64,000 nt of DNA from Algoriphagus sp. AGSA1 (GTDB lineage Bacteria; Bacteroidota; Bacteroidia; Cytophagales; Cyclobacteriaceae), in assembly GCF_021390545.1 (NCBI RefSeq), contig NZ_JAJUWR010000002.1, forward strand, positions 186,001 to 250,000, read 5' to 3'. A model generated the notes under the pieces. The model saw only the letters and a list, made by a program, of their open reading frames with translations, was not told the origin of the DNA and ran no database searches. Shown in pieces: positions 43,842-54,971 of the stretch (its first letter is position 1; each line of letters starts with the position of its first letter). A program made the translations under genes and the position numbers.

Positions 43842-44957
43842 ATGAAAAATTTATTCTTAAGCCTTGGGGTTGTTCTAGCATTATACGCTTGCAGTCCTGC
43901 TCACTCCACTGACCAAGCTGCCACTAGCCCCCCGGAATTACCGGTATTTTCCATTCAAAAGTCGTCAGCGGAGACCTCCTTGGAATATCCAGCCACCATT
44001 GAAGGCAGCGTTGATATAGAACTGCGCCCTCAGATAAGCGGAACACTGGAGCGGATATTAGTGGATGAAGGAGAATACGTATCGAAGGGGAAAACCATCT
44101 TTGAGATCAACGACCTCCCTTTCCGGGAAGCTCTTAATCATGCTTTGGCCAATCAACATGCCGCAGAGGCCGCTTTAGTTCACAGTGAGCTGGAAGTGGC
44201 TAAATATACACCTCTGGTAGAGAAAAAAGTAGTTTCGGATTTTCAATTGAAAACACTGGAAGCCAGCCGGCAAATGGCACTCTCCAGCCTGGAACAGGCA
44301 AAGGCCCAGGTAGAGTCTGCCAGAATCAATTTGAGTTACACTAAAATTCAAGCTCCTGTAAGTGGCTACATCGGTAGATTGCCTAAGAAACAGGGATCAA
44401 TCGTCGGTCCGACAGACCAAAGCCCACTCACTACCCTGTCCGATGTTCATGAAGTCCATGTCTATTTTGCTCTTGGAGAGACAGATTTTATCCGGTTCAC
44501 GGATCAATATGAAGGAGAGACTTTGTCGGAAAAAATCGAAAACCTTCCACCGGTCACTTTAATACTCGCAGACCATAGCAAGTATTCGGACGTGGGACAA
44601 GTGGATGTGGTGGATGGACAGTTTAATAAAAACACGGGCACGATCACCTTCAGAGCAACTTTTCCAAATAAAAGAGGTTTACTCCGATCAGGAAATACCG
44701 GCAGAATCTTGCTCACCCATCCGCATGCCGAGGCTATATTGGTTCCTCAGCAATCGACTTTTGAAATCCAGGATAAAATCTTTGTGGTCACTGTGGACGA
44801 TCAAAATCATGTAGTTAGGAAACCAATACAGGTCAGCGGGATCACCGGAGATAATTACTTGGTGTCCAGTGGGCTGAAGCCAGGGGATAGAATCGTTTAC
44901 AAGGGGTTTGAGACGCTTCAAGATGGTGTGCCCATCACTCCGGAAATCCAAAAATAA
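43842..44957 (+). CDS. RND efflux periplasmic adaptor (membrane fusion) lipoprotein
   Basis: The protein has 371 residues. The ATG at 43842 is chosen because it starts the lipoprotein signal (LALYAC, Cys17); a frame extension to 43746 would bury the signal and overlap operator 3. The adaptor architecture is a beta-barrel/lipoyl pair (EGSVDIELRPQISGTLERILVDEGEYV), a helical hairpin (about 95-165), the second lipoyl half (YTKIQAPVSGYIGRLPKKQG) and a membrane-proximal domain. It bridges the RND pump and the TolC-type channel encoded next. Confidence 0.93.
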   Translation: MKNLFLSLGVVLALYACSPAHSTDQAATSPPELPVFSIQKSSAETSLEYPATIEGSVDIELRPQISGTLERILVDEGEYVSKGKTIFEINDLPFREALNHALANQHAAEAALVHSELEVAKYTPLVEKKVVSDFQLKTLEASRQMALSSLEQAKAQVESARINLSYTKIQAPVSGYIGRLPKKQGSIVGPTDQSPLTTLSDVHEVHVYFALGETDFIRFTDQYEGETLSEKIENLPPVTLILADHSKYSDVGQVDVVDGQFNKNTGTITFRATFPNKRGLLRSGNTGRILLTHPHAEAILVPQQSTFEIQDKIFVVTVDDQNHVVRKPIQVSGITGDNYLVSSGLKPGDRIVYKGFETLQDGVPITPEIQK

Positions 44958-44988
44958 ATCCCGCCAATCCTTAAATCAAATTAAACAG

Positions 44989-47900
44989 ATGTTTCAAAAA
45001 TTTATAGACAGGCCGGTTTTGGCTTCTGTCATATCTATCCTATTGGTTATTCTGGGGGTGCTTGGGGTTTTCAAATTACCTCTTCAGCAGTTCCCGGATA
45101 TTGCCCCGCCTGCAGTACAGGTCGTAGCCCTGTATCCAGGTGCCAATGCGGAGACGTTGTTGAGATCGGTAGCCCCTTCTCTTGAGGAATCCATCAATGG
45201 CGTAGAAGGCATGAGCCATATAACTTCAACAGCTAGCAATGACGGCTCCTTGGTCATCAAAGTATATTTCGAGCTTGGGACTGACCCGGATCAGGCGGCA
45301 GTAAATGTCCAGAACCGTGTATCCCAGGCCACAAGCCAATTGCCAGCCGAAGTGGTGCAGGCAGGAATCACCACATTCAAGCAACAGAACAGTTTGTTGA
45401 TGGTGGTTTCTATGTTTTCAACAAATCCGGAAACCTATGATCAGACATTTCTGGCCAATTACGCCCAGATCAATATTATTCCCGAGATCAAACGGATCAA
45501 GGGGGTAGGGCAATCCATGATTTTTGGGGGGAATAAAGATTACTCGATGAGAGTTTGGCTGGATCCCAGCCAGATGGCGGCCTATAACCTTACTCCGGCA
45601 GAAGTCACTGCGGCCATACAGGACAAAAGTCTGGAAGCTGCCCCAGGGAAACTTGGTGAAAGTAGCGATGTGGCATTTGAGTATGTGGTAAAGTATAAAG
45701 GAAAACTCAACAAGCCTGAAGATTATGAAAACCTGGTAGTCAGAGCCAATCCCGACGGTACGGTTCTGAGGTTAAAGGATGTGGCTAGAATAGAATTTGG
45801 GGCTTATTCCTATACAAATTTCACCAGGGTTGATGAAAAGCAGGGGGTCAATATCGCAGCGTTTCAGATTGCAGGATCCAACTCCAGCGAAATTCAGATT
45901 GCTATAAGTGAGTTGATGAAGAAGGCCGAGAAAGATTTTCCTGAGGGTGTAGGCTATCTCATTCTTTACAATACGAAAGATTCACTGGACCAGTCCATAT
46001 CCCAAGTGGTCACTACGTTAATTGAGGCGTTTGTGCTGGTCTTTCTGGTGGTCTTTTTATTCCTCCAGGATTTTCGTTCTACGCTTATCCCAGCTATTGC
46101 AGTGCCGGTGGCGATTCTTGGCACATTTTTCTTCATGTTGCTTTTTGGTTTCTCGATCAACCTGCTCACGCTGTTTGCGCTGGTTCTGGCGATTGGGATA
46201 GTAGTGGATGATGCCATTGTGGTAGTAGAGGCGGTCCATTCCAAGATGGAACTTGAGCACCTTTCACCCAAAGCGGCCACTAGGAGCGCCATGGGCGAGA
46301 TTACAGGGGCGATCATTTCCATCACCTTGGTCATGGCATCGGTCTTTCTTCCGGTTGGTTTTATGGAAGGTTCCACGGGTGTATTCTATCAGCAATTTGC
46401 CTTTACCCTTGCTATCGCCATTATCATTTCAGCGGTGAATGCACTGACACTGAGCCCGGCTTTGGCGGCATTGTTTCTGAAAGACAAGCATCACGGTACT
46501 CCTGGTCGTAAAAAATTAACCTATAGAGAGAAATTCTTCGTAGGGTTCAATTCAGGTTTCGAGAAGCTCACCAATAATTATGTAGGTGGGATCCGCTTGC
46601 TGATCCGGCACAAATGGGTGGGCGTAACAGCATTGACACTGGTGGCAGTGGCCACAGTGGTAATGATCAGGATCACCCCTTCTGGTTTTATTCCATCAGA
46701 AGACCAAGGATTTATAGCGGTATCTCTTGATATGCCCGCAGGTGCGTCCTTGGAGCGTACCACTGAAGTGATGAAAGAAGCAGAGGATGTCCTTAGGGAT
46801 ATGGACTTTCACGCATCGCTCAATGTGATGTCCGGCTTCAATATTCTCACAGAATCCGCAAGTCCATCTGCCGGAGTCATATTTATCCTGCTCAAGCCGG
46901 TAGAGGAGCGGGGAGAGATCAGTGAGATCAATGACATCATGGCGGAGGTAAACCAGAAATTCTCCCAAATAAAAGGAGCAAATTTCTTTGTGTTTACATT
47001 CCCTACGGTACCTGGATTCAGTAATGTGGATGGGCTTGAGATTGTACTTCAGGATAAATCCGGAGGTTCCTTGCAAAAGTTCAGCGAAGTAAACTCCGCT
47101 TTCATAGGCAAGCTTATGGAGCGGGAAGAAGTCGGATTTGCTTTTTCTTCATTCAAATCTGATTATCCTCAATACACGATCGAGGTGGATGAGGTGAAGG
47201 CCGCCCAGTTGCAGGTAAGCGTACGGGAGGTGCTGCAGACCCTTCAGGCATACTATGGAAGTATGCAGGCGTCGGATTTCAACCGATTTGGGAAATACTA
47301 TCGTGTGATGATCCAAGCCGAAAAATCAGATAGGGTCGATGAATTCTCACTTGCCGGGATCTTTGTGAAAAACAGTCAAGGCGAGAAGGTGCCGGTGAAT
47401 ACCCTGGCTAAACTTGAGCGGGTGTATGGACCGGAAACAGTCTCCAGGTACAATCTCTTCAATTCTATTGGTATTAATGCCGTTGCCGCACCGGGCTTCA
47501 GTTCGGGGGATGCACTCTTGGCAGTCCAGGAAGTGGCGGCCCATGAGTTGCCCAACGGTTATTCCATGGAATTTACAGGAATGACCAAGGAAGAGATTGG
47601 TTCCGGAGGCCAATCCTTGATCATTTTTCTCCTTTCACTTCTATTCATTTACTTCTTGCTTTCTGCCCAATACGAAAGTTATATCCTTCCCTTGGCCGTT
47701 ATACTCTCTATTCCTACGGGCGTTTTAGGAGTATTCCTGGCCATAGGAGTTACAGGTATTGAAAACAATATTTATGTCCAGGTGGCACTTGTCATGTTGA
47801 TTGGCCTCTTGGCCAAAAACGCTATCCTGATTGTAGAATTTGGGGTGCAACGAAGAAGAGCAGGGAGAACCTTGTTTGATGCGGCTATCGAAGGGGCGAG

Positions 47901-48156
47901 ACTCCGGCTTCGTCCTATTTTGATGACATCCTTGGCCTTTATAGTCGGTCTTGTCCCGATGATGTTTGCAAAAGGCCCATCTGCACTGGGTAATCATTCG
48001 ATCAGTATCGCGGCAGCAGGAGGGATGATTTCAGGAGTGATCCTAGGGCTTATGATCATTCCGCTTTTGTTTGTCGTTTTCCAGCATTTGCATGAACGTA
48101 TCACCAAACCAGCAGGGTCACATGCAGAAGAACCAAAAGTACTTGTAACACACTAA
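44989..48156 (+). CDS. RND efflux pump permease (HAE1 family)
   Basis: The protein has 1055 residues from ATG 44989 (MFQKFIDRPVLASVISILL), the canonical start of HAE1 transporters, 31 bp after the adaptor stop. Twelve membrane helices in two repeats and two large periplasmic loops are present. TM4 carries the proton-relay acids in GIVVDDAIVVVE, and the FGFSINLLTLFALVLAIG segment is typical. It exports hydrophobic drugs or toxicants across both membranes with the adaptor and channel. It is regulated by the TetR repressor upstream. Confidence 0.95.
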   Translation: MFQKFIDRPVLASVISILLVILGVLGVFKLPLQQFPDIAPPAVQVVALYPGANAETLLRSVAPSLEESINGVEGMSHITSTASNDGSLVIKVYFELGTDPDQAAVNVQNRVSQATSQLPAEVVQAGITTFKQQNSLLMVVSMFSTNPETYDQTFLANYAQINIIPEIKRIKGVGQSMIFGGNKDYSMRVWLDPSQMAAYNLTPAEVTAAIQDKSLEAAPGKLGESSDVAFEYVVKYKGKLNKPEDYENLVVRANPDGTVLRLKDVARIEFGAYSYTNFTRVDEKQGVNIAAFQIAGSNSSEIQIAISELMKKAEKDFPEGVGYLILYNTKDSLDQSISQVVTTLIEAFVLVFLVVFLFLQDFRSTLIPAIAVPVAILGTFFFMLLFGFSINLLTLFALVLAIGIVVDDAIVVVEAVHSKMELEHLSPKAATRSAMGEITGAIISITLVMASVFLPVGFMEGSTGVFYQQFAFTLAIAIIISAVNALTLSPALAALFLKDKHHGTPGRKKLTYREKFFVGFNSGFEKLTNNYVGGIRLLIRHKWVGVTALTLVAVATVVMIRITPSGFIPSEDQGFIAVSLDMPAGASLERTTEVMKEAEDVLRDMDFHASLNVMSGFNILTESASPSAGVIFILLKPVEERGEISEINDIMAEVNQKFSQIKGANFFVFTFPTVPGFSNVDGLEIVLQDKSGGSLQKFSEVNSAFIGKLMEREEVGFAFSSFKSDYPQYTIEVDEVKAAQLQVSVREVLQTLQAYYGSMQASDFNRFGKYYRVMIQAEKSDRVDEFSLAGIFVKNSQGEKVPVNTLAKLERVYGPETVSRYNLFNSIGINAVAAPGFSSGDALLAVQEVAAHELPNGYSMEFTGMTKEEIGSGGQSLIIFLLSLLFIYFLLSAQYESYILPLAVILSIPTGVLGVFLAIGVTGIENNIYVQVALVMLIGLLAKNAILIVEFGVQRRRAGRTLFDAAIEGARLRLRPILMTSLAFIVGLVPMMFAKGPSALGNHSISIAAAGGMISGVILGLMIIPLLFVVFQHLHERITKPAGSHAEEPKVLVTH

Positions 48157-48165
48157 CCTCATAAA

Positions 48166-49572
48166 ATGAAATCTTTCAATTATAAAATAATACCCCTTCT
48201 CCTGATTGGGTGGCTGGCTTCGTGCAAGGCATCTGAAGATATAGGTGTGCCAGATGATGTTTTCCCGGAAATATATAGAGGGAGCCAAGCATCGCATGTC
48301 TCTAATGATTCCACTATCCTATGGAATGAGTTCTTTAAAGACCCTAGCTTGGTTTCTTTGATAGAGCGCGGCTTGGAGAGAAACAATAATCTGCTGATTG
48401 CCAGAAAGAATATAGAAGCGGCCAAGTTGAATTTTAAAAGGGCAAAACAGGGAAATATGCCTGAATTCGATCTTTTGGTTACGGCCACTTCCTCCCGGTT
48501 TTCTGACAATTCCCTAAATGGGATCAGCACAGATTTATTTTTGGAAAGGAAAAGTCTTGAAGATTACCAGCTTCAGGGAATGCTGAGTTGGGAGGCTGAT
48601 ATCTGGGGGAAAATACGTAGGCAAACCCAAACTGCACTTGCTGAATACCTGCAGACAGGAGAGGCCTCCAAGGCACTGCAGACGGGGATTGTGGCTTCTA
48701 TAAGCAAAAGCTACTATAATCTACTCAAACTTGATGCGCAGCTGGAAGTGGCAAAGCAAAATCTGCAACTTAGTATGCGGACCAAGGAGATCATTGATTT
48801 GCAGTTTGCATCAGCCTTGGTGACCACGTTGGCAAAAGACCAAGCTACTGCGCAAATGAAAAATGCCGAACAGTTGATCCCCTATCTGGAAGGGGAGATA
48901 GCGGTAGAGGAAAATTTGTTAAGTACATTGACTGGCGTAGCTCCTCGTTCAATAGAGCGGGGCGGGTTTCAGGAAAATTTGCCGGATGTGATCAAGACAG
49001 GCATTCCTGCGGATCTGCTGGGGGCGCGTCCGGATGTAAAAGCAGCAGAACTCGGCATCCAAGCCGCCAATGGGAGAGTGGGGGTTGCCAAAGCAATGAT
49101 GTATCCTTCGCTTAGAATCACTGCCTCTACGGGGCTCAGTGCTTTTGAAGCTGTAAATTGGTTTAACTTTCCGGGATCGGTATTTGGTGTGGTGGGCGGT
49201 AGCCTGGCGCAACCTGTCTTAAACCGCAGAAGGCTAAAAACTTCCTTACAAACAGAACAGATCCAGAGGGAGCAACAAGTTTACACTTTCCAGGAAACCG
49301 TCCTTACTGCAGTCAAGGAAGTATCAGATGCGCTGGTTAGAATAGAAAAAACCACACAGCGACAGAATATTGCTTTTTCCCGTGTGGAGGCTCTTGAGCA
49401 CGCGGTGGAAAATGCGGACCTGTTGTTTGAAAACGGCGTTGCAAATTACCTGGAAGTAATAACCGCGCAGGGCATACTGCTTCAAAGCCAGTTAGATCTT
49501 GTTGAAATCAAAAGGGACAAGTTTTACGCTTCCATTGATCTTTATAGGGCTCTGGGCGGAGGCTGGCAATAA
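48166..49572 (+). CDS. TolC/NodT-type outer-membrane efflux lipoprotein
   Basis: The protein has 468 residues. The lipobox WLASC ends at Cys20. Two OEP repeats are visible (IERGLERNNNLLIARKNIEAAKLNF and LLGARPDVKAAELGIQAANGRVGVAKAMMYPSL), with the NodT-type N-terminus (WNEFFKDPSLVSLI). It forms the outer-membrane duct of the tripartite pump. It starts 9 bp after the permease gene and ends 17 bp before a terminator, so it closes the operon. Confidence 0.94.
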   Translation: MKSFNYKIIPLLLIGWLASCKASEDIGVPDDVFPEIYRGSQASHVSNDSTILWNEFFKDPSLVSLIERGLERNNNLLIARKNIEAAKLNFKRAKQGNMPEFDLLVTATSSRFSDNSLNGISTDLFLERKSLEDYQLQGMLSWEADIWGKIRRQTQTALAEYLQTGEASKALQTGIVASISKSYYNLLKLDAQLEVAKQNLQLSMRTKEIIDLQFASALVTTLAKDQATAQMKNAEQLIPYLEGEIAVEENLLSTLTGVAPRSIERGGFQENLPDVIKTGIPADLLGARPDVKAAELGIQAANGRVGVAKAMMYPSLRITASTGLSAFEAVNWFNFPGSVFGVVGGSLAQPVLNRRRLKTSLQTEQIQREQQVYTFQETVLTAVKEVSDALVRIEKTTQRQNIAFSRVEALEHAVENADLLFENGVANYLEVITAQGILLQSQLDLVEIKRDKFYASIDLYRALGGGWQ

Positions 49573-49589
49573 TTTTAAAGTATGAAATT

Positions 49590-49628
49590 AGGATGGAATA
49601 CCACAGAGGTGTATTTCATCCTTTTTTT
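49590..49628 (+). terminator. Rho-independent terminator of the RND operon
   Basis: A 12-bp stem (49590-49601 against 49611-49622, one G-T pair) with a 9-nt loop is followed by six to seven T residues. Confidence 0.85.
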
Positions 49629-50001
49629 ATAAGCCATTATATACATGGTTGTTTGTCTTGCAATATTTTGATGATATAAAAAATTGGACTGGTTAAACCC
49701 GAAATATGCATTGGCAATTGTCAAGGTTCTGGATGATTGACCAATTGATAAGCTGACAGATAACCCAAAATAGCCTGAGGGAGCTGAGGGACTACAAACA
49801 TCATTTGATAGAGGCGGCCTGTAAGGCACAGAAGGCAGTGGGTTATATTCTCGATGAATGCCCCTTTTAGAAAGGGGAGCGGTCTCTTCTTTTGTCCATT
49901 CATAAAGCTAGTCAAGCCTCTTTTGCCTACAACATCAAGCGTTTTGGCTAATTCTGTTAGTTGAGGTTGCTGCAATTTTGCATCAACAAAAAAACAGAAA
50001 A
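49629..50001. other. Intergenic stretch, no gene supported
   Basis: It contains a small hairpin cccctttt-aga-aagggg near 49861-49878. A minus-strand frame (49721-50032) is open but has no recognisable protein features. Confidence 0.4.
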
Positions 50002-50928
50002 ATGCAAAACGAAACAAAAAACTGGACAGCAAACAACATTCCCCAAAGACATGAGGGCTTAGCTGTCATCACCGGTAGTACAGAAGGGGTAGGCTATGAA
50101 GATGCGTTGGCTTTATCCTCAGCAGGATGGAATGTGGTCATGATGGGGCGAAACGCCCAAAAAGGAGCAGGGGCAATTGCTAAAATCCATCAAATAAACC
50201 CGAAGGCAAAAATCAGATTTGAGCAGATCGACCTTGCGGATCTTTCTTCGGTCAAAGCCTTTGGATTGAGAATGACCAAGAAAGGGCAGGCTATCAATCT
50301 TTTGATAAACAACGCAGGCGTGATGACCCCTCCCAAAAGACTCGAAACCGCTGATGGATTTGAGTTGCAGTTTGGCACCAACCATCTTGGGCATTTTGCT
50401 TTGACAGCCCACCTTCTTCCATTATTACGTAAAGCCACGGATGCCCGTGTTGTGACTGTCTCAAGCATTGCAAACCGTGCAGGTCAGATCAATTTTGATG
50501 ACCTACAGTCACAAGCCTCCTATGTCCCGTCTAAAGCATACGGTCAGGCAAAACTCGCGAATTTGATGTTTGCTTTAGAACTTCAGCGTCAATCTGTAAA
50601 GCACGGTTGGGGTATTACCAGCATAGCGGCACATCCAGGTGTTTCAAGGACCAATCTGCTCATTACCGGTGCCGGTCGATGGAGTGTCTCCGGAATGATG
50701 AGAACATTTTTTCCGTTTTTGTTCCAGCCATCGGCTCAAGGCGCATTGCCGACCTTGTTTGCGGCCACTTCCCCAGATGCTAAAGGAGGGGCATATTATG
50801 GGCCTAACAAACTGAGTGAAACCCGGGGATTTCCTTCCATCGCAAAAATACCAACACAAGCCGCCGATAGGGATGTATCTCTGAAATTATGGGAAATATC
50901 GAAGAAGTTGACAAAAGTTGAGTTTTAG
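50002..50928 (+). CDS. Short-chain dehydrogenase/reductase (SDR family)
   Basis: The protein has 308 residues from ATG 50002; a TTG start 24 bp earlier is less likely. The cofactor motif is TGSTEGVG (about residue 24) with a following MMGRN, which suggests NADP(H). NNAG is in LLINNAGVM, the catalytic Ser in VVTVSSIANRAG and Tyr-x3-Lys in AYGQAKLAN. It resembles retinol-dehydrogenase/oxidoreductase-like classical SDRs. The substrate is unknown. The next gene is an AraC regulator 380 bp away, with a decayed DoxX gene between them. Confidence 0.9.
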   Translation: MQNETKNWTANNIPQRHEGLAVITGSTEGVGYEDALALSSAGWNVVMMGRNAQKGAGAIAKIHQINPKAKIRFEQIDLADLSSVKAFGLRMTKKGQAINLLINNAGVMTPPKRLETADGFELQFGTNHLGHFALTAHLLPLLRKATDARVVTVSSIANRAGQINFDDLQSQASYVPSKAYGQAKLANLMFALELQRQSVKHGWGITSIAAHPGVSRTNLLITGAGRWSVSGMMRTFFPFLFQPSAQGALPTLFAATSPDAKGGAYYGPNKLSETRGFPSIAKIPTQAADRDVSLKLWEISKKLTKVEF

Positions 50929-51209
50929 GATCTCCTGGATCCATCACTGACCAAAAGTATCAAGACATTCTCAAAGTGCTATTCTCAACTATAACTAAAA
51001 AACGATTTAAATGAGCACTCAATTAACAAATAAAGATAAACTCCCACTGGGTTGAATACTATTGTCGAACGCACTGCCTCCGGTAGGTTTTTATCTGTAT
51101 TTCAGATTTAGAAAAGTATTTTCAATAAAAGCCAGAACGGCTTTATTTTACGCCAGGATAGGCATACCCATTGGTATGATTGACGGTTATTTCTTACAGA
51201 CGTATGTTT
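50929..51209. other. Intergenic stretch preceding the DoxX remnant
   Basis: No gene is supported. It probably once carried the 5' part of the DoxX-like gene whose last codons survive at 51210-51293, but no further similarity is visible by eye. Confidence 0.4.
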
Positions 51210-51293
51210 TGAATTAAAATGGCATTGATGGAAATACCGTTTCTTGCCATACCGTTGATATCGATTGGGGTTAAATATCCGTTTAAAAATTAA
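51210..51293 (+). pseudogene. Remnant of a DoxX-like gene (3' end only)
   Basis: Codons 51219-51293 read MALMEIPFLAIPLISIGVKY..., then PFKN and a stop. They match the C-terminus of the intact DoxX-like protein at 62803-63147 (MALIEIPFLAMPLVMIWLKY..., then PFKS). Nucleotide similarity continues upstream (gaatta--aaatgg against gaattacaaaatgg) across a 2-nt deletion that puts a TGA in frame. As at the intact locus, an AraC gene follows directly (14 bp here, 12 bp there). Confidence 0.85.
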
Positions 51294-51307
51294 ATCCACT
51301 TGAGAAA

Positions 51308-52216
51308 ATGGGAAATTCAAAACCATTTAGAATAAAGTCAATAACGGAAATTCACCGTTTAATGGGTCTTCCAAAGCCCCAGCACCCACTTATTGGCTTT
51401 ATAGATTTGTCAGGATTGCGAGACAAGTCAGATATAACTTCTGTGCTGTTTGACTTGTATGTTATTTCCCTAAAGAGAGGTTGTGACAAACTCATTTACG
51501 GGCAGCAGAAATACGATTTTGATGAGGGGTTAATGGCTTTTTTAGCACCGGGACAAATTTTACGCGGTGAAGAAAATGGCGTACCTGCCAAGCTTGAAGG
51601 CTGGATGCTGTTCGTCCACCCCGACTTTTTGTGGGGAACATCACTGGCCAACAAAATAAAGAAATACGAGTACTTTGACTATTCCGTAAGCGAAGCGCTG
51701 TTTCTTTCTGACAAAGAAGAAACGCTCATCAACGACATTGTGGAAAACATCAAAAATGAATATCATGCGAACATTGATAAATTCAGTCAGAACATTATGA
51801 TTTCGCATCTTGAAACATTACTGAACTATGCGGAACGTTTTTACCAACGCCAATTCATTACCCGAAAGATAAGCAATCATCAAATTCTTGACCGATTGGA
51901 GACACTTCTTTCTGATTACTTTAACAATGATGATTTGATAAGTAAAGGTTTGCCAACTGTTCAATACATCTCTGAGAATTTAAACGTTTCGCCAACCTAC
52001 CTACGTAGTTTGCTCAAGACGCTGACGGGGCAAAGTACTCAACAACACATTCACAACAAGTTGATTGAGAGGGCTAAAGAAAAATTATCAACTACAGATT
52101 TGTCGGTAAGCGAAATCGCCTATGAATTGGGCTTTGAACACCCGCAATCGTTTAGCAAACTTTTTAAGGCGAAGACGGAGATTTCACCTTTGGAATTTAG
52201 AAGGTCATTTAACTGA
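51308..52216 (+). CDS. AraC family transcriptional regulator (paralogue of the one at 63160)
   Basis: The protein has 302 residues. The N-terminal cupin-like ligand domain (about 20-170) contains KYDFDEGLMAFLAPGQILRGEE and WMLFVHPDFLWG. The C-terminal double HTH is ISENLNVSPTYLRSLLKTLTGQ and LSVSEIAYELGFEHPQSFSKLFK. It is about 70 percent identical by eye to the partial AraC protein at the window end, so the two are recent paralogues. It is preceded by the DoxX remnant. Confidence 0.93.
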   Translation: MGNSKPFRIKSITEIHRLMGLPKPQHPLIGFIDLSGLRDKSDITSVLFDLYVISLKRGCDKLIYGQQKYDFDEGLMAFLAPGQILRGEENGVPAKLEGWMLFVHPDFLWGTSLANKIKKYEYFDYSVSEALFLSDKEETLINDIVENIKNEYHANIDKFSQNIMISHLETLLNYAERFYQRQFITRKISNHQILDRLETLLSDYFNNDDLISKGLPTVQYISENLNVSPTYLRSLLKTLTGQSTQQHIHNKLIERAKEKLSTTDLSVSEIAYELGFEHPQSFSKLFKAKTEISPLEFRRSFN

Positions 52217-52369
52217 GAAGTAATATCATTGAAGTAGTAGGTGAATGTTTGGTATTCAGTTGGTCTGATATGGATCCGCTTTTGGGGAACTGTTTGATGG
52301 TGTCTGTGACAGGCCATTACATTTTATTTATCCCTTCGGGAATGTTTTGTAGATCCAACTCCGATAAAT

Positions 52370-52385
52370 TTTGCCAAATGGCAAA
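52370..52385. promoter_or_regulatory. Palindromic operator TTTGCCAAATGGCAAA upstream of the Crp-like gene
   Basis: This perfect 16-bp palindrome (7-bp arms, AA centre) lies 33 bp upstream of the start at 52419. The same arms with a TT centre occur at 52998-53013, in front of the aldo/keto reductase gene. Confidence 0.75.
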
Positions 52386-52418
52386 TGATGACATAGCGAT
52401 GACTTTTAATTTTGCAAA

Positions 52419-52988
52419 ATGGACGAATTTATTGACTACCTATTACAGTTTGGTAACCTGAACCAGCAACAAAAAGATTTGATTTTAAGAAAAGCTCAAG
52501 TCATCGAACTTCAAAAAGACGACTATTTCTGGGAAGCAGGCAAAAAGATCAACTATGTTGGATTTACGACAAAAGGGATTTTGAGGGTTTACTATTACAA
52601 TAATCAGGGTGAAGAAATAACCCGTTACTTTATTGAGGAACATCTTTTGATCCTTTACGGACAGGATAGTGATTCAATCTATGTTCCTTCAGAATATTTG
52701 CAAGCCCTGGAAAGATCCGAATTGGTGACTTTCTCAAAACAACACTGGAAAGAAATCTCAGATACAATCATAGGTTGGGATAACATAATCCAGAAGATTG
52801 TTGCCAAACAACATAGGGAAAAATTGGATAGAAGAAGCCAGCTGGTTTCACAGGATGCTACCACCCGTTATCTTGAGTTTATGGAGAAATTTCCAGACTT
52901 GGTGAACCGTGTTCCCTTATCCCATATCGCCTCCTACCTGGGTATTACGCAATCTTCTTTGAGCAGAATAAGGAAAAACATTGGCTAA
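52419..52988 (+). CDS. Crp/Fnr family transcriptional regulator
   Basis: The protein has 189 residues. The cyclic-nucleotide-binding-like domain (about 20-120) contains KDDYFWEAGKKINYVGFTTKGILRVYYYNNQGEEITRYF. The C-terminal HTH is RVPLSHIASYLGITQSSLSRIRK. The family resembles small Bacteroidota Crp-like regulators without known ligand. Identical palindromic sites in front of this gene and of the next gene (aldo/keto reductase) indicate autoregulation and control of that reductase. Confidence 0.92.
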   Translation: MDEFIDYLLQFGNLNQQQKDLILRKAQVIELQKDDYFWEAGKKINYVGFTTKGILRVYYYNNQGEEITRYFIEEHLLILYGQDSDSIYVPSEYLQALERSELVTFSKQHWKEISDTIIGWDNIIQKIVAKQHREKLDRRSQLVSQDATTRYLEFMEKFPDLVNRVPLSHIASYLGITQSSLSRIRKNIG

Positions 52989-54041
<1,053 letters not shown>

Positions 54042-54082
54042 AAGCACGATGAAATAACCTGAAATCAATGGTTGTGATACAC

Positions 54083-54117
54083 AAACGGTTTGGGTGAAAA
54101 CTCAAACCGTTTTTTTG
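54083..54117 (+). terminator. Rho-independent terminator of the Crp-AKR unit
   Basis: A perfect 10-bp stem (aaacggtttg 54083-54092 against caaaccgttt 54103-54112) with a 10-nt loop is followed by further T residues. Confidence 0.85.
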
Positions 54118-54236
54118 GGTACCCTAGCTTCCGAAAATATTCCGTGGACGATTCGTTATCATGATTTTTTCTTTCAACTGTCAGGAAATCAGTCGTTTGA
54201 TTTTTTGTCTTCCGGTCTTGAAACTGGAAATTAAAC

Positions 54237-54971
54237 CTAAAATTGCCCTCTGCCAATCATCTTCTTTATCACAAATTCCTCAAAAAAGTAATTGCGGTAA
54301 ACATCGCCGATTGGTATTTCATTTTCTTGAATGAATACAGTGTTGTTATCAAACGAGTCAATGTGCCGTACATTGATGATGTAGGATTTACTTGTCCTGA
54401 CAAAGAGCGTAGAGGGGAGTTGGTCGTGGATGGTTTTTATGTTCATCGCGGTGATAATCTTTTTTTCCCCAGTGTGTAGCACCACATAATCTTTAAGCCC
54501 TTGAATAAAGAAAATATCCTTGAAATAGATTTTAAAGGTTCTTCGATCTGCCCTCACAAAAAAGTAGTCAGCTGCAATACGTTCGATATTGCTGCCGAAC
54601 TGATCTGCTGCAAGTAATTTGAAATGAGAGATTGCCTTTTCTACCGCTTTCTTAAACCTGTCAAACCGCACGGGTTTGATCAAATAATCGAGTGCGTCCA
54701 CCTCATAACTGTCAAGAGCAAATTCACTGAAGGCTGTGGTGAAGATAACCAGTGAGTTGCTGGGAATGGTTTTGGCAAAATCAATCCCATTGGTGCCGGG
54801 CATTTGAATATCCAGAAAGATAAGATCCACAGAATTATCCGCTAAATAGGCAGCGGCGGCGTTGGCACTGCTGAAACTGCCAAGCAAATGGAGATCTTTA
54901 ACTTTACTCACTAAGGATTGGATAGCTTCTCTGGCTAGAGGTTCGTCATCCACAATCATGCAGGTCATCAT
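54237..54971 (-). CDS. LytTR family response regulator
   Basis: The protein has 244 residues. The receiver domain (MIVDDEPLAREAIQ, phospho-Asp in VDLIFLDIQMPGTNG near residue 56, Lys in YLIKPVRFDRF) is followed by a LytTR DNA-binding domain (about 145-240: FFVRADRRTFKIYFKDIFFIQGLKDYVVLHT). It overlaps the upstream kinase stop codon by 4 bp (ATGA), so translation is coupled. LytTR proteins bind direct repeats about 21 bp apart; such repeats are found before the TonB receptor gene at 56793 and 57013. The likely target is that receptor operon. Confidence 0.95.
   Translation of the reverse strand: MMTCMIVDDEPLAREAIQSLVSKVKDLHLLGSFSSANAAAAYLADNSVDLIFLDIQMPGTNGIDFAKTIPSNSLVIFTTAFSEFALDSYEVDALDYLIKPVRFDRFKKAVEKAISHFKLLAADQFGSNIERIAADYFFVRADRRTFKIYFKDIFFIQGLKDYVVLHTGEKKIITAMNIKTIHDQLPSTLFVRTSKSYIINVRHIDSFDNNTVFIQENEIPIGDVYRNYFFEEFVIKKMIGRGQF

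Noticed and set aside
49721..50032. A 103-codon minus-strand frame upstream of and overlapping the SDR gene
   Set aside because: The protein has no family features, and the frame runs into the SDR start on the other strand. It is treated as intergenic DNA.
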